Origin: Derxia lacustris
Lineage (GTDB): Bacteria > Pseudomonadota > Gammaproteobacteria > Burkholderiales > Burkholderiaceae_E
Length of the DNA stretch: 64,000 nt
Direction: 5' to 3'
Assembly: GCF_002105195.1 (NCBI RefSeq)
Contig: NZ_MUHU01000004.1
Span: 62,001-126,000 of the forward strand
Shown: positions 49,203-58,019 of the stretch, piece after piece
How positions within the stretch are numbered: position 1 is the stretch's first letter
How the letters are laid out: every line of letters starts with the position of its first letter
Notes under the pieces: generated by a model
What the model saw: the letters and a program-made list of their open reading frames with translations, nothing else
Databases searched by the model: none
What the model was told of the DNA's origin: nothing
Made by a program: the position numbers and the translations under genes

Positions 49203-50510
49203 TCAGGGCTGGTCGAGCAGGGCGCGCCAGGCGGCAAGCGCGCGGGCGTAATCGGCGCGGGTGGCGATGGCGTCGGCCTCGGCGGCGCGCCAGGCGCGGC
49301 GCGCGTCGAGCACGTCGGTCACGCCGCTGGCGCCGTGGGCAAAGGCGAATTCGGCCGCGTCGAGCGCGCCGCGCGCGGCCGGCATGAGTTCGTCGCGGGT
49401 GCGGGCCAGCCGGCGCGCGGCGGCGTCGAGGTCGGCGGCGGTGGCGGCGATGTCGGACTGGGCATCGGCGCGCGCCAGTTCCAGCGCGGCGTCGGCGCGG
49501 TCCAGGTCGACCTCGGCCGAGCGGATCGCGCCGTCGAAGTTGTCGCCGAGGAACAGCGGCACGCTCAGGCCGATGCCAACCGTGCTGCCGGTGCCGGCCG
49601 GGCCGGGATAGCGCTCGGCCTGCACGCCGACGGTCACGTCGCGGTGGCGCTGGGCCAGCGCCAGATCGCGCGCGGCGCGGGCGGCGACCAGCCGGGCACG
49701 GGCGGCGCGCAGCTCGGGCCGGTCGTCGAGCGCGGCTTCGAGCCGGCGCCGTTCGCTGGCGCGCAGGCCGGCTTCGTCGGCGACCGGCTCGGGCCAGTCG
49801 GGCTCCACATGCAGCAGCGGCGCCTGCGGCTCGATGGCGAGCGCGCGCGCCAGCGCGAGCCGGGCCTGGGCCAGCGCGGCGCCGGCGCTGGCAGCGTCGT
49901 TGCGGGCGCGCAGGGTGTCGGTGCGCACGCGCTCGGCGGCGGCGGCGGCAAGGTCGCCGGCATCGCGCCGCTTGAGCGCGGCCGCGAGTGCGGCATCGGC
50001 CAGCGCCGCCGATTGCTGGGCCAGATCGGCCTGGTCCTGCGCGGCGGCCAGGTCGTAGAAGGCGCCGGCCAGCGCGGCGCTGCCGGCGCGCGCCAGCCCG
50101 AGGTAGTCGGCGCGCACCGCGTCGAGCGTGGCGCCGGCGCGGCTCATGCGCAGCGCGCGCTTGTCGCCGCGCTCGACGGTCTGGTCGATGCGCAGCGTGC
50201 TGTCGATGCGCTTGTCGCCGAGCCCGCCGGGGCCGAGGCCGTGGCGCGGATCGATCGACAGCGCGTTGAACGACAGCGTGGGATTGGGCCGGGCGCGCGC
50301 GGTCAGCGTGTCGGCATCGGCCGATTCGATGTCGCGCCGCGCCGCGCCCAGATCGCGGCTGCGGTCAAGCCAGACGGCGCGCGCCGCCGGCCAGGTGAGA
50401 TGGGCCGGATCGACGCCCGCCGGCGCCACTGCCTGGGCGCCGGCCAGCGCCGGCAGGCTGGCCAGCAGCAGGCCGGCGAGCAGGCGCGAGAAAACGAACT
50501 GAACAGCCAC
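49203..50510 (-). CDS. czcC: RND outer-membrane channel, CzcC type
   Basis: 435-residue TolC-family channel, first gene of the second RND operon. It starts with GTG at 50510, the only initiation codon near the signal peptide (LLAGLLLASLPALAGAQA). Both efflux repeats are present: TWPAARAVWLDRSRDLGAARRDIE with ARPNPTLSFNALS, and LDDRPELRAARARLVAARAA with TVGIGLSVPLFLGDNFDGAI. Composition is extremely Ala/Arg-rich. The operator-like repeats and a -10 candidate lie 40-90 bases upstream. Confidence 0.92.
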   Translation of the reverse strand: MAVQFVFSRLLAGLLLASLPALAGAQAVAPAGVDPAHLTWPAARAVWLDRSRDLGAARRDIESADADTLTARARPNPTLSFNALSIDPRHGLGPGGLGDKRIDSTLRIDQTVERGDKRALRMSRAGATLDAVRADYLGLARAGSAALAGAFYDLAAAQDQADLAQQSAALADAALAAALKRRDAGDLAAAAAERVRTDTLRARNDAASAGAALAQARLALARALAIEPQAPLLHVEPDWPEPVADEAGLRASERRRLEAALDDRPELRAARARLVAARAARDLALAQRHRDVTVGVQAERYPGPAGTGSTVGIGLSVPLFLGDNFDGAIRSAEVDLDRADAALELARADAQSDIAATAADLDAAARRLARTRDELMPAARGALDAAEFAFAHGASGVTDVLDARRAWRAAEADAIATRADYARALAAWRALLDQP

Positions 50511-50549
50511 GTTGAGGTCTCGACTCGCAATGAGGGATTGAGGCGCCGG

Positions 50550-50603
50550 ATGCTAGGCAGCGGCGTGCGCGCCAGCCTGAATCGAAGCTGAACGCAGGCT
50601 GAA
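50550..50603 (-). promoter_or_regulatory. Triple 11-bp repeat and -10 element before czcC
   Basis: CTGAA occurs at 50577-50581, 50588-50592 and 50599-50603, exactly 11 bp apart; the 8-mers AGCCTGAA, AAGCTGAA and AGGCTGAA share the pattern. OmpR-family regulators bind tandem repeats of this period (for example CTTAA-N6-CTTAA for QseB/PmrA). On the minus strand the repeats end about 21 bases before TAGCAT (50550-50555), a fair -10 for czcC, which starts about 40 bases further on. Confidence 0.6.
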
Positions 50604-50671
50604 GCGGCCGGGCCGCGGTGCTACCGTTGCCGCCACCCACCTTGCCCAACTCAACGAGAAGAGACCCTGCG

Positions 50672-50977
50672 ATGACGCCCGAAACTCTCCGCTTCCAGAT
50701 TCTTTCGCAGCCCGACAGCGATTTCGCCCCGACGCTCCAGCTGGCCGCCAGCGTGCTGCGCGAGGCGCCCGGCTGCCTCGGCGTCGAGCTGCTGCGCTCG
50801 ACCCAGCACGACCGGCTCTGGCTGCTGAGCCTGCTGTGGACCAGTGGCCAGCGCAGCGAGAACTTTCGCCGTCTGCCCGGCTTTACCCAGTTCATGGCGC
50901 TGATCCAGCCGTTCGCGGCCGAGATGCAGGAGCTGGATCCGCGCGAGCCGGTCGGCGACAGCTGGGTGCCGGGCTGA
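50672..50977 (+). CDS. Small protein, possible ABM-like fold
   Basis: 101 residues from the ATG at 50672. The sequence LRFQILSQPDSDFAPTLQLAASVLREAPGCLGVELLRS resembles dimeric alpha/beta-barrel (antibiotic-biosynthesis-monooxygenase-like) proteins, but the similarity is weak. It ends with MQELDPREPVGDSWVPG. It is divergent from czcC and might share the repeat region. Function unknown. Confidence 0.65.
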   Translation: MTPETLRFQILSQPDSDFAPTLQLAASVLREAPGCLGVELLRSTQHDRLWLLSLLWTSGQRSENFRRLPGFTQFMALIQPFAAEMQELDPREPVGDSWVPG

Positions 50978-50987
50978 CGCCGCAGCC

Positions 50988-51899
50988 ATGAAGCACGCCG
51001 CCGCCGCGCCGTCCTTGCCCGCCTGCGCCCTGCCCTGGCCGCGCCGCCTGCGCGCGCTGCTGGCGACGCTGCTGCTGGTCTGCCTGAGCGGCTGCAGCAG
51101 CCTGCGTCTGGGCTATGACGAAGGCCCGCGGCTGGCGCGCTGGTGGCTCGACCGGCAGTTCGACTTCGACCCGGCGCAGAAGCCGCGCGTGCAGGCCGGC
51201 GTCGACGAGTTCTTTGCCTGGCACCGGCGCAGCGAGCTGATGCCGATCGCCGACCTGCTCGGCCGCATCCGCGCCAGCGCCGACGGTCCGCTCGACGGTG
51301 CCCGCGTCTGCGGCTGGCAGCAGGAAGTGCAGGCGCGGCTCGATGCCGCCTTCGAGCATGCGCTGCCGGCGCTGGCCGAGCTGGCGCCCACGCTGGCGCC
51401 GGCCCAGCTCGACCGCTTCGAGCGCCGGCTCGCCGAGCGGCTCGACGACGACCGCAAGAACTGGCTGCCGGCCTCGGCCGCCAAGCGCCGCGAGCGCGCC
51501 TTCGAGCGCGCGCTCGACCGCAGCGAAGACCTTTACGGCCGGCTCGACCGGGCCCAGCGGCGCTGGCTCGACGAGGCGGTGGCGGCGCTGCCGAGCACGC
51601 CCGAGCAGCGCCTGGACGACCGCGCGCGCGGCAATGCCGTGCTGCTCGCCACGCTGCGCCGCATCGCCGCCGAGCGGCCCGCGCCGGCCGAGACCCGCGC
51701 CCTGCTGCGCGCGCGCTGGGACGACATCGCCAACCCCGCCGATCCGGCGCGCGCCGAGCGCCGGCGCAACGATCTGGCGGCCAATTGCGCGCTGATCGCC
51801 GCGCTGCACGACCGCGCCACGCCGGCGCAGCGCCGCGCCGCCGCCGACCGGCTCGCCGGGTGGGAACTCGATGCGCGCGAACTGGCCCGCAGCCGCTGA
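50988..51899 (+). CDS. DUF6279-type lipoprotein
   Basis: 303-residue lipoprotein (LLATLLLVCLSGC, Cys36). The sequence just after the lipobox, SSLRLGYDEGPRLARWWLDRQFDFDPAQKPRV with DEFFAWHRRSELMPIADLL, is the conserved core of the DUF6279 family. The rest is helical and Arg/Glu/Ala-rich. Function unknown; likely envelope-associated. Ten bases after the previous gene and overlapping the next by 29 bases, so a small operon is probable. Confidence 0.85.
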   Translation: MKHAAAAPSLPACALPWPRRLRALLATLLLVCLSGCSSLRLGYDEGPRLARWWLDRQFDFDPAQKPRVQAGVDEFFAWHRRSELMPIADLLGRIRASADGPLDGARVCGWQQEVQARLDAAFEHALPALAELAPTLAPAQLDRFERRLAERLDDDRKNWLPASAAKRRERAFERALDRSEDLYGRLDRAQRRWLDEAVAALPSTPEQRLDDRARGNAVLLATLRRIAAERPAPAETRALLRARWDDIANPADPARAERRRNDLAANCALIAALHDRATPAQRRAAADRLAGWELDARELARSR

Positions 51900-52956
51900 C
51901 GCCGACGGCGTCGCAGCGGGCGTCGCCGATCCGCCGCGTCGGCGCTGGCTCGCCGCGCTGGCGGCCGGCGCCCTCGCCGCCGGCCTCGCGCGACTTGACC
52001 CGGCGCGCGCCAGCGGCGTCACCCGCAGCTACCCGGCCGAACCGCGCCCGGCGCTGCCGCCCGACTACGGCCAGCCGGTCGAGCTCGACGCGCCCGACGG
52101 CCATCTCGGCGGCAGCCTGCTGCGGCCCGAAGCCGATGCCGGCGCGCCGCTGGTCATCCTGGTCGCCGGCTCCGGCCCGATCGACCGCGACGGCAACAGC
52201 CGCGCCGGCCTGCGCACCGACAGCTACCGCCAGCTCGCCGCCGGGCTGGCGCGCGCCGGCCTCGCCAGCCTGCGCTACGACAAGCGCGGCGTCGGCGAAA
52301 GCCTCAACGCGGTACACGACCCGGCCGCGCTCGATATCGACGGTCATGCCGACGACCTCGCGCGCTGGATCGCCGCGATGCGCGCCGAGCACGGCTTTGC
52401 GCGCGTGATCGTCGCCGGCCACAGCGAGGGCGCGCTGCTCGCCACCCTGGCCGCACAGCACCAGCCGGTCGACGGCCTGGCCCTGCTCTGCGGCACCGGC
52501 CGGCGCATCGGCGCGCTGCTGCGCGACCAGCTCGCCCAGCGCCTCGACCCGGCCGCGCGCGCCGATCTCGACCGCGCGCTGGCACGGCTCGAAGCCGGTC
52601 AGCCGCTCGCCGGGCCGCCCGCCAGCCTCGGCCCGCTCGGCGACGCGGTGCTCGGCCCGGCGGTGCAGCCGCTGCTGATGAGCTGGATGCGCCACGACCC
52701 GGCGGCCGAACTCGCCGGCGTCGCCGGTCGCGTGCTCATCGTGCATGGCAGCACCGACCTGCAACTGCGCCCGGCCGACCGCAGCGCCCTGCTCGATGCG
52801 CGGCCCGATGCCAGCGTCCGGCTGATCGACGGCATGTGCCACACGCTCAAGCATGCCGAGCTGGACGGCGCGAGTCAGGCCCGCGCCTACCGCGACGCCT
52901 CGCTGCCGGTGGTGCCCGAGCTGCTGGCGGCGCTGGCGCGGTTTGCGCGCGGCTAG
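51871..52956 (+). CDS. Exported alpha/beta hydrolase
   Basis: 361 residues. A twin-arginine-like start (PPRRRWLAALAAGALAAGLA) suggests Tat export. The hydrolase domain has an oxyanion region LVAGSGPIDRDGNS, nucleophile Ser185 in AGHSEGA, an acid in HGSTDLQLRPADR and His in MCHTLKHAEL, so the triad is complete. RYDKRGVGES and ADDLARWIAAM resemble YfcB/acyl-peptide-type hydrolases. Substrate unknown. The start overlaps the lipoprotein gene by 29 bases; no later ATG precedes the signal, so I keep it. Confidence 0.88.
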   Translation: MRANWPAAADADGVAAGVADPPRRRWLAALAAGALAAGLARLDPARASGVTRSYPAEPRPALPPDYGQPVELDAPDGHLGGSLLRPEADAGAPLVILVAGSGPIDRDGNSRAGLRTDSYRQLAAGLARAGLASLRYDKRGVGESLNAVHDPAALDIDGHADDLARWIAAMRAEHGFARVIVAGHSEGALLATLAAQHQPVDGLALLCGTGRRIGALLRDQLAQRLDPAARADLDRALARLEAGQPLAGPPASLGPLGDAVLGPAVQPLLMSWMRHDPAAELAGVAGRVLIVHGSTDLQLRPADRSALLDARPDASVRLIDGMCHTLKHAELDGASQARAYRDASLPVVPELLAALARFARG

Positions 52957-52991
52957 CGCATCCGGCCGACGGCGCCACGGCGCGCCCGAGA

Positions 52992-53696
52992 TCAGTCGGC
53001 CGTGGCGACCAGACTGGCGTCGATCTGCGTGCGCGTGAGCAGCCGGCCGGGCAGCGGCTGGGCGCCGGGGTTGCGCACCGTCAGCGTCAGCGTGCCGCCG
53101 CGTTCCAGGCTGTCGGCACCGGCGAGCGCCTTGCCGAAGGATTTCTCGGCCGAGCTGTCGCCAGCGTCGAGGCTGGCCGACAGATGCACCGAACCGCGCG
53201 CCACGTCGCTCGCCACGCTGTAGTCGAGCCGGTAATCGACCGTGGCCACCAGGCAGCCGTGCGGCGGCAGGGTGAAGTCGGCCGCCTGGCGCGCCTCGGC
53301 AAACAGACCGGTGCCGGCGCGCGTGGCGCCGCCCCGGGCCAGCGCCGCCCCGGCCACCGTGCCCGCGCCGCCCGCCGAGGCGCTGGCCGACACGCCGGTC
53401 AGCGTCGAGCTGCTGTCGTGATGGCCGCCGGCCGAGCCGCCGCCGCCGTCGTCGGCCGCGCCGCCCTGGGCCGATGCGCTGCCGCCCGGCCCGCTCACGC
53501 GGGTCGACGTGCTGCCGCGCGTCGGGCCGATCTCGACTGCGGCCGCCGCGTCGCCCGCGCAGGCCGACACGCGCACGCTGCCTAGCGTGACGCCCACCTC
53601 CAGCCCGCTGCCGGCCAGCGCGGGCGCGGCACCGACGCAAGCCAGCGACCAGAAAACGCACAAACGGGCTGAACGGCTCGACACGGGGGTGGACAT
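52992..53696 (-). CDS. Exported Gly/Ser/Ala-rich protein of unknown function
   Basis: 234 residues with a signal peptide (LCVFWSLACVGAAPALAGS). Residues about 60-125 are low-complexity Gly, Ser and Ala with several short aromatic-free repeats. The C-terminal half (FTLPPHGCLVATVDYRLDYSVASD, then SLERGGTLTLTVRNPGAQPLPG) looks beta-rich, as in a small immunoglobulin-like domain. No PEP-CTERM, LPXTG or autotransporter tail is present. Unrecognised. Confidence 0.65.
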   Translation of the reverse strand: MSTPVSSRSARLCVFWSLACVGAAPALAGSGLEVGVTLGSVRVSACAGDAAAAVEIGPTRGSTSTRVSGPGGSASAQGGAADDGGGGSAGGHHDSSSTLTGVSASASAGGAGTVAGAALARGGATRAGTGLFAEARQAADFTLPPHGCLVATVDYRLDYSVASDVARGSVHLSASLDAGDSSAEKSFGKALAGADSLERGGTLTLTVRNPGAQPLPGRLLTRTQIDASLVATAD

Positions 53697-53926
53697 CGGC
53701 GCTTCTTCTAGGAATGGGCAGGGAATTCCGGGGACGAATTTGTCCGGCGCGCGAGTGTGTGGCTAGGCGCGGTCCTTACGCCATCGGTGAAGGCGCGCTC
53801 ATTTCGTCGGGTCTGCGATGGATTGCACGCTGGCGCGCAATCGGTCCGGCGGCGGCACGCGATCGGCGGCCTGGTCGCGCGGTTCCGCAGCCAGCTGCGG
53901 CCTGCCCGCGCGCGCCGGCGCCGGCT

Positions 53927-54634
53927 TCAGCCCGATTCGCCGAGCCAGCGCGCATAGATGCGCGCGGCCAGCGCCTGACTCGGCGCGAGCGCCCGGGCGG
54001 CGGTGGCGCGCTGGGCCGCGGCCGGCTGGATCGTCGGCACCGTGGCGCTGGCGGCGATCTCGTCCGGGCTTTGCGCGAGCCAGAAATCGAGCTTGGCGGC
54101 GTCGAGCTCGATGTGGAACTGCATCGCCAGCGCCGAGCCGACCGCAAACGCCTGATGGGCGCAGGCCGGGCTGGCGGCCAGCGGCACCGCGCCGGGCGGC
54201 AGCGCAAAGCTCTGGTAGTGCCATTGGTAGACGAGCGCGTCGCGCGTGTCGCCGAACCAGTCGCGCGCCTCGGGCGCATCGGCGATGGCGAGCGGGAACC
54301 AGCCGATCTCGGGCACGGCATGCGGCGCCACGGCGGCGCCGAGCGCGCTCGCGATGAGCTGGCCGCCGAGGCAGTGGCCGATGATCGGCACATCGCGCGC
54401 GAGGGCGTCGCGGATCAGCGCCTCGGTCGCGCGCAGCGCCGGCCGATCGTCGCCGACGCTCATGTAGCCGCCGAGGATGGCGAGGCCGCGCAGGCCGGCG
54501 GCACTGGCCGGCACGGCGGCGCCGTCTTCCAGGCCGAGCACCTCGTGCGCGAGGCCGCGCGCCGCGAGCCAGCTGCCGAGATAGGCCGGGCCGTCGTCGC
54601 GCGCGGGCTGGAGGATGAGGATGCGGTCGGTCAT
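53927..54634 (-). CDS. Class I glutamine amidotransferase-like protein
   Basis: 235 residues of the GATase1 fold, without a synthetase domain. It shows the start MTDRILILQPARDDGPAYLGSWL, a conserved GLRGLAILGGYMSVGDD, nucleophile Cys88 in PIIGHCLGGQLIASALG, and the His in MQFHIELDAAKLDFWL. This resembles stand-alone GMP synthase-like amidotransferases of unknown substrate. It is not part of a visible operon. Confidence 0.88.
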   Translation of the reverse strand: MTDRILILQPARDDGPAYLGSWLAARGLAHEVLGLEDGAAVPASAAGLRGLAILGGYMSVGDDRPALRATEALIRDALARDVPIIGHCLGGQLIASALGAAVAPHAVPEIGWFPLAIADAPEARDWFGDTRDALVYQWHYQSFALPPGAVPLAASPACAHQAFAVGSALAMQFHIELDAAKLDFWLAQSPDEIAASATVPTIQPAAAQRATAARALAPSQALAARIYARWLGESG

Positions 54635-54809
54635 GCGGCGGCTCCGGCGCGGGCCGGCGGACGACGCCGGTCGGCATGGCGGAGCGCTGCGGGCAAGGGG
54701 ATGGGTTTCATGCTGCCGATGCTAGCCAGCGCTGCGGCGCATCGGCACAACCAATTGCCGGCGCGGCGGGCAAGCCAATCGGCCGCCCGCCGCGCCGGCG
54801 CTCATCGCG

Positions 54810-55832
54810 TCAGGCGACCAGCGCGCGCCGGGGCCGGCCGGCCAGTCCGCCGAGCGCGCCCGCCACCGCGCCGAAGGCCAGCGCGAAGAAGGCCCAGAGC
54901 GCCGCCTGCGAACCCACGCGGGCCGCGGTGTCGGCCGCCTGCGTGGCCTGCTGGCGGGCCGCACCGGCAAATTCGTCGGCCTTGGCGCGCGCCTGTTGCA
55001 GCGTGTTCAGCCAGGCGTCGATGCGGCGATTGGCTTCATCGCGGCTGACGCCGGTGCGGGCCACGATCACATTGGCCACGGCATCGCGGTCGACCTGGTC
55101 GAGCACCGCGTCGCCGCGCGCCAGCAGGCGCTGCACCAGCGCGTCGAATTCGACATCGCCGGCCTGCGCATCGGCCGCACCGCGCTGGGCGGTGGACTGC
55201 GCATCGCCGGCGGCCGCGCGGGCCTGACCCTGGAGCGCGCCGGGTTGCAGGCCGGGCTTGCCGGTCTGGCCCAGCAGCGTGCTGGCGGCGGCACTCAGCT
55301 GGTCGAACGACGGCGCGTTGTTCATTGCCGAGACTGCCGCCGGCGCCGCCATCGTGGCCACGCCGGTCGCGGCCGTGGACACCACGCCGCCCACCACGCG
55401 GCCGGCGCCGGACAGCACCGCGCCGAGCGTGCTGGTCACCAGCCAGGTGGCGATCAGCGTCGCCAGCCCCCAGGCCAGCAGGCCGTGCAGCATGCCGTCG
55501 AGCCGGGTCGGCACGCCGGCCAGATGACCGGCCACCGTGCCGGCGATGAACAGCGCGATCAGGCTCGACGCCACCCACCACGCGCCAGCCGAGGCGCCGA
55601 AGGTCGAGGCATCGGGCGAGCCGCCGGCCTGGAGCGGATCGAGCGTGCCGAGGCCCACGGCGGCGCCGAGCAGCGTCAGCAGCAGTTGCAGCACCATCGC
55701 CAGGATCACGCCGGCAAACACCGCCGGCCAGCTGATGCGCTTGAGCGCCAGTTCATGCGGTGTGACCAGCGTGCTGGCGCCAGCCGCGCCGCGATAGGCG
55801 GGCGGGACTTGCGGAGGAAGGGTGGCGGACAT
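54810..55832 (-). CDS. Multi-pass membrane protein (PhnA-like annotation in relatives)
   Basis: 340 residues. Four or five hydrophobic segments in the first half (PAVFAGVILAMVLQLLLTLLGAAVGLGTL, ASSLIALFIAGTVAGHLAG, GLLAWGLATLIATWLVTS) precede a soluble Ala/Gln-rich region (about 170-300) and a final helix (ALWAFFALAFGAVAGALGG). The start pattern LALKRISWPAVFAGV is shared by proteins loosely annotated PhnA-like, a name without functional meaning. The region between helices includes VARTGVSRDEANRRIDAWLNTLQQARAK, possibly coiled coil. Function unknown. Confidence 0.75.
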   Translation of the reverse strand: MSATLPPQVPPAYRGAAGASTLVTPHELALKRISWPAVFAGVILAMVLQLLLTLLGAAVGLGTLDPLQAGGSPDASTFGASAGAWWVASSLIALFIAGTVAGHLAGVPTRLDGMLHGLLAWGLATLIATWLVTSTLGAVLSGAGRVVGGVVSTAATGVATMAAPAAVSAMNNAPSFDQLSAAASTLLGQTGKPGLQPGALQGQARAAAGDAQSTAQRGAADAQAGDVEFDALVQRLLARGDAVLDQVDRDAVANVIVARTGVSRDEANRRIDAWLNTLQQARAKADEFAGAARQQATQAADTAARVGSQAALWAFFALAFGAVAGALGGLAGRPRRALVA

Positions 55833-56107
55833 GACGGTCTCCTGAAGACGTTGCGGTCGTCAGCGCCGGCACCCGCAGGACGCCGGGCCGGAACTGGCGC
55901 CAAGCGTCGTCCCGGCAGGCGGGTGGCCACGTCCGTGCACAGCCCCTGCGCGCCCCGGCGAAGCGGCCGGCCGCGTGTAGGTCTGCGCCGATGGGCGCAA
56001 CGGATCGGGAGAGCGAACGGGGGAGGATTTGCGTCCGATGCCTGCGGGCACCGGGCCGGCCGGCCGAACCGCTCGGGCGAGCGGGGCCGGACCGGCAGGC
56101 GGAAGAA

Positions 56108-56848
56108 TCAGGCGCGGCGGCGACGACGCAGCAGCAGGCCCAGGCCGGCGACGGCGCCGAGCGCCAGGCTGTCGGGCTCGGGCACCGGCGAACTGACGCC
56201 GGCGATCGAGGCGCTGGCCGAGCCGGCGAGCGCACCGTAGTAATCGCCGCTGCTGCTGTTGGCGGCATACAGCGACAGGCTGCCGCTCGACAGCGCCAGC
56301 GCCGGCGAGTTGGCGACCAGGCTGGAATGGAAATCGAAGTTGCTGTCGTACAGCGTCAGGCTGAGGCCGGCGCCGGCGGTCAGCGTGCTGGCCGTCGCGC
56401 CGCTGAGCGAGGTCTGCTGGCTGTAGTCGGCGCTGATGCGCAGCGCCGAGTTGGCGCCGAGCACCAGGTCGTAGTTGCGGCCCGACACCGCGCTGAAGCT
56501 GGCGCCCAGATCGCCCTGCACCAGGGTCGTGACCTGGCTCGACTCGGGCAAGGCCCAGGACGACACGCTGCCGTTGCCGGTGCTGCTGGTGAAGGTGATG
56601 GAGCCGGGCGCCGGACCGAAGGCGTCGGAGCTGCTGCCGCCCGGGGTGGTGGCGGTATAGCTGCCGCTGTAGGTGGCGGGCGACACGGTGAACGAGGCGG
56701 CGATGCCGTCGTCCGGCGTCAGGTCGATCAGCTCGTAGCGGAAGGCGCCGAGCGTGACGCTGGCGCTGGCGTTCGACGCGCTGGCGGTGCCGGCCAGCGA
56801 TAGCGCGGCGACGGCCAGGCCGGCCGCGATCAGGGGCTTTGTTTTCAT
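56108..56848 (-). CDS. PEP-CTERM sorting-domain protein
   Basis: 246-residue exported protein from the ATG at 56848. It has a signal peptide (LIAAGLAVAALSLAGTASAS) and a body rich in Ser, Ala, Thr and Gly. The C-terminal PEP-CTERM signal is SPVPEPDSLALGAVAGLGLLL followed by RRRRRA. The body begins VTLGAFRYELIDLTPDDGIAASF, a segment shared with the next gene's product. The exosortase at 22.3-23.2 kb is the likely processing enzyme. No strong ribosome-binding site is seen. Role unknown; surface or matrix association is inferred from the signal. Confidence 0.9.
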   Translation of the reverse strand: MKTKPLIAAGLAVAALSLAGTASASNASASVTLGAFRYELIDLTPDDGIAASFTVSPATYSGSYTATTPGGSSSDAFGPAPGSITFTSSTGNGSVSSWALPESSQVTTLVQGDLGASFSAVSGRNYDLVLGANSALRISADYSQQTSLSGATASTLTAGAGLSLTLYDSNFDFHSSLVANSPALALSSGSLSLYAANSSSGDYYGALAGSASASIAGVSSPVPEPDSLALGAVAGLGLLLRRRRRA

Positions 56849-57043
56849 GGGTTCGGGGCGGGAAAGTGGGATTTCGGGGCGAGATTTCGCCTGGTGGCCC
56901 AACCCTAGCCAGTTCGCCGGCGCGCCGCGCCGGGCCGCAATAGCGATTTTGTGCGGTGCGTCGCAACTGCCGTGCGGGCCGGCGCGCGGCTGCCGACGGG
57001 CCTGCCCGCTTCGGGTGAGGACGCGGCGCGCCTCAGCCGCGCC

Positions 57044-57805
57044 TCAGCCGCGCGGACGGCGCCGGCGCAGCAGCGGCAGCAGCGCCAGCCCGGCGGTCGC
57101 GCCGAGCGCAAGGCTGTCGGGCTCGGGCACGGCGCCGACCACGGACAGGCCGAGCGCGGTGCTGGCGGTCAGGCTGCCATCCACCACCAGGCCGCTGGTG
57201 TTGGCGAGGTAGATGCCGAGCGTGCGGCTGGCGCTGCCGCTCGCGCCGCTGGCGGCAAGGTCGGCGGTGTCGCTGGCGTCGACGCTGGCGGTCTGGAACT
57301 CGCCGGTCTCCCAATCCATCGACCAGCCCCAGAGCGAGGCATTGAGCTGCGCGGAGAAGCTCGCGCCGCTGCCGGGCGTCAGGGTCCAGTCGCCGGTGAA
57401 GGTCTGGCTCACGCGCAGCGCCGAGTTGGCACCGAGCGTGGTCCACATCAGCGTGTAGCTGGCGGCGGCATTGCCCTGCACGCTGCGGCTGCCGTCGGCG
57501 GTCGCGCCAACGGCAGCCAGCCGCTCGATCGGGTCGGCGATCGCGCCGAGTTGCAGATAGCCCAGATCCTGGCCGGCCCAGCCCCAGTCGCCATACACGC
57601 TGCCGCCGGTGCTGCTGGAAACCAGCGCGCTGCCATCGCCCGAGCTGCCGACCCAGCCCCAGGCGGCCACGCCGTCGTCGGGCGTGAGATCGACGATTTC
57701 ATAGCTGAAGCCGCCCAGCGTGCCGCTGGCCGACACGGTGGCGGCACCGGCTTCGGCGCCGAGGAACAGTCCGGCCAGCAAGCCGGTGACGAGGAGAGTT
57801 TTCAT
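57044..57805 (-). CDS. PEP-CTERM sorting-domain protein, paralogue
   Basis: 253-residue exported protein. It has a signal peptide (TLLVTGLLAGLFLGAEAGA), a body starting LGGFSYEIVDLTPDDGVAAWGW, and the C-terminal signal GAVPEPDSLALGATAGLALLP with RRRRPRG. It shares the N-terminal domain start and the VPEPDSLALGA tail with the neighbouring protein, so the two arose by duplication. Trp content is higher (WGWVGSSGDGS, GDWGWAGQD). ATG at 57805 is well placed; the gene is 195 bases upstream of its paralogue. Confidence 0.9.
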   Translation of the reverse strand: MKTLLVTGLLAGLFLGAEAGAATVSASGTLGGFSYEIVDLTPDDGVAAWGWVGSSGDGSALVSSSTGGSVYGDWGWAGQDLGYLQLGAIADPIERLAAVGATADGSRSVQGNAAASYTLMWTTLGANSALRVSQTFTGDWTLTPGSGASFSAQLNASLWGWSMDWETGEFQTASVDASDTADLAASGASGSASRTLGIYLANTSGLVVDGSLTASTALGLSVVGAVPEPDSLALGATAGLALLPLLRRRRPRG

Positions 57806-58019
57806 GGAATCGCACGAGGAAAGCGGGCCGGCGGCCCGGGGCTTCGATTGCAATCGGCTGCCGGCCGGCGGTGCAGGCAACAGTTCCGGCGCGGTGTGAC
57901 GACTGCCTCATCCGGCCGCATCTGCCGGCAGCGCACGCCGGTCGGCGGCCGCGTCGCCAAGCGGCGCGGGCTGCGGGCACACTTCGACCCCGCCCGCTCC
58001 ACCCAACCGCCGCCGCTCC

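Noticed and set aside
50365..53661. 1098-codon minus-strand frame across the DUF6279 and hydrolase genes
   Set aside because: Low-complexity Arg/Ala/Gly translation; the plus-strand genes have a lipobox, a DUF6279 core and an intact hydrolase triad.
56849..57930. Sigma-54-like GG...GC elements upstream of the PEP-CTERM genes
   Set aside because: One has a 9-base instead of 10-base spacing and the other five mismatches to the consensus; exosortase systems often use sigma-54, so I looked, but these are not convincing.
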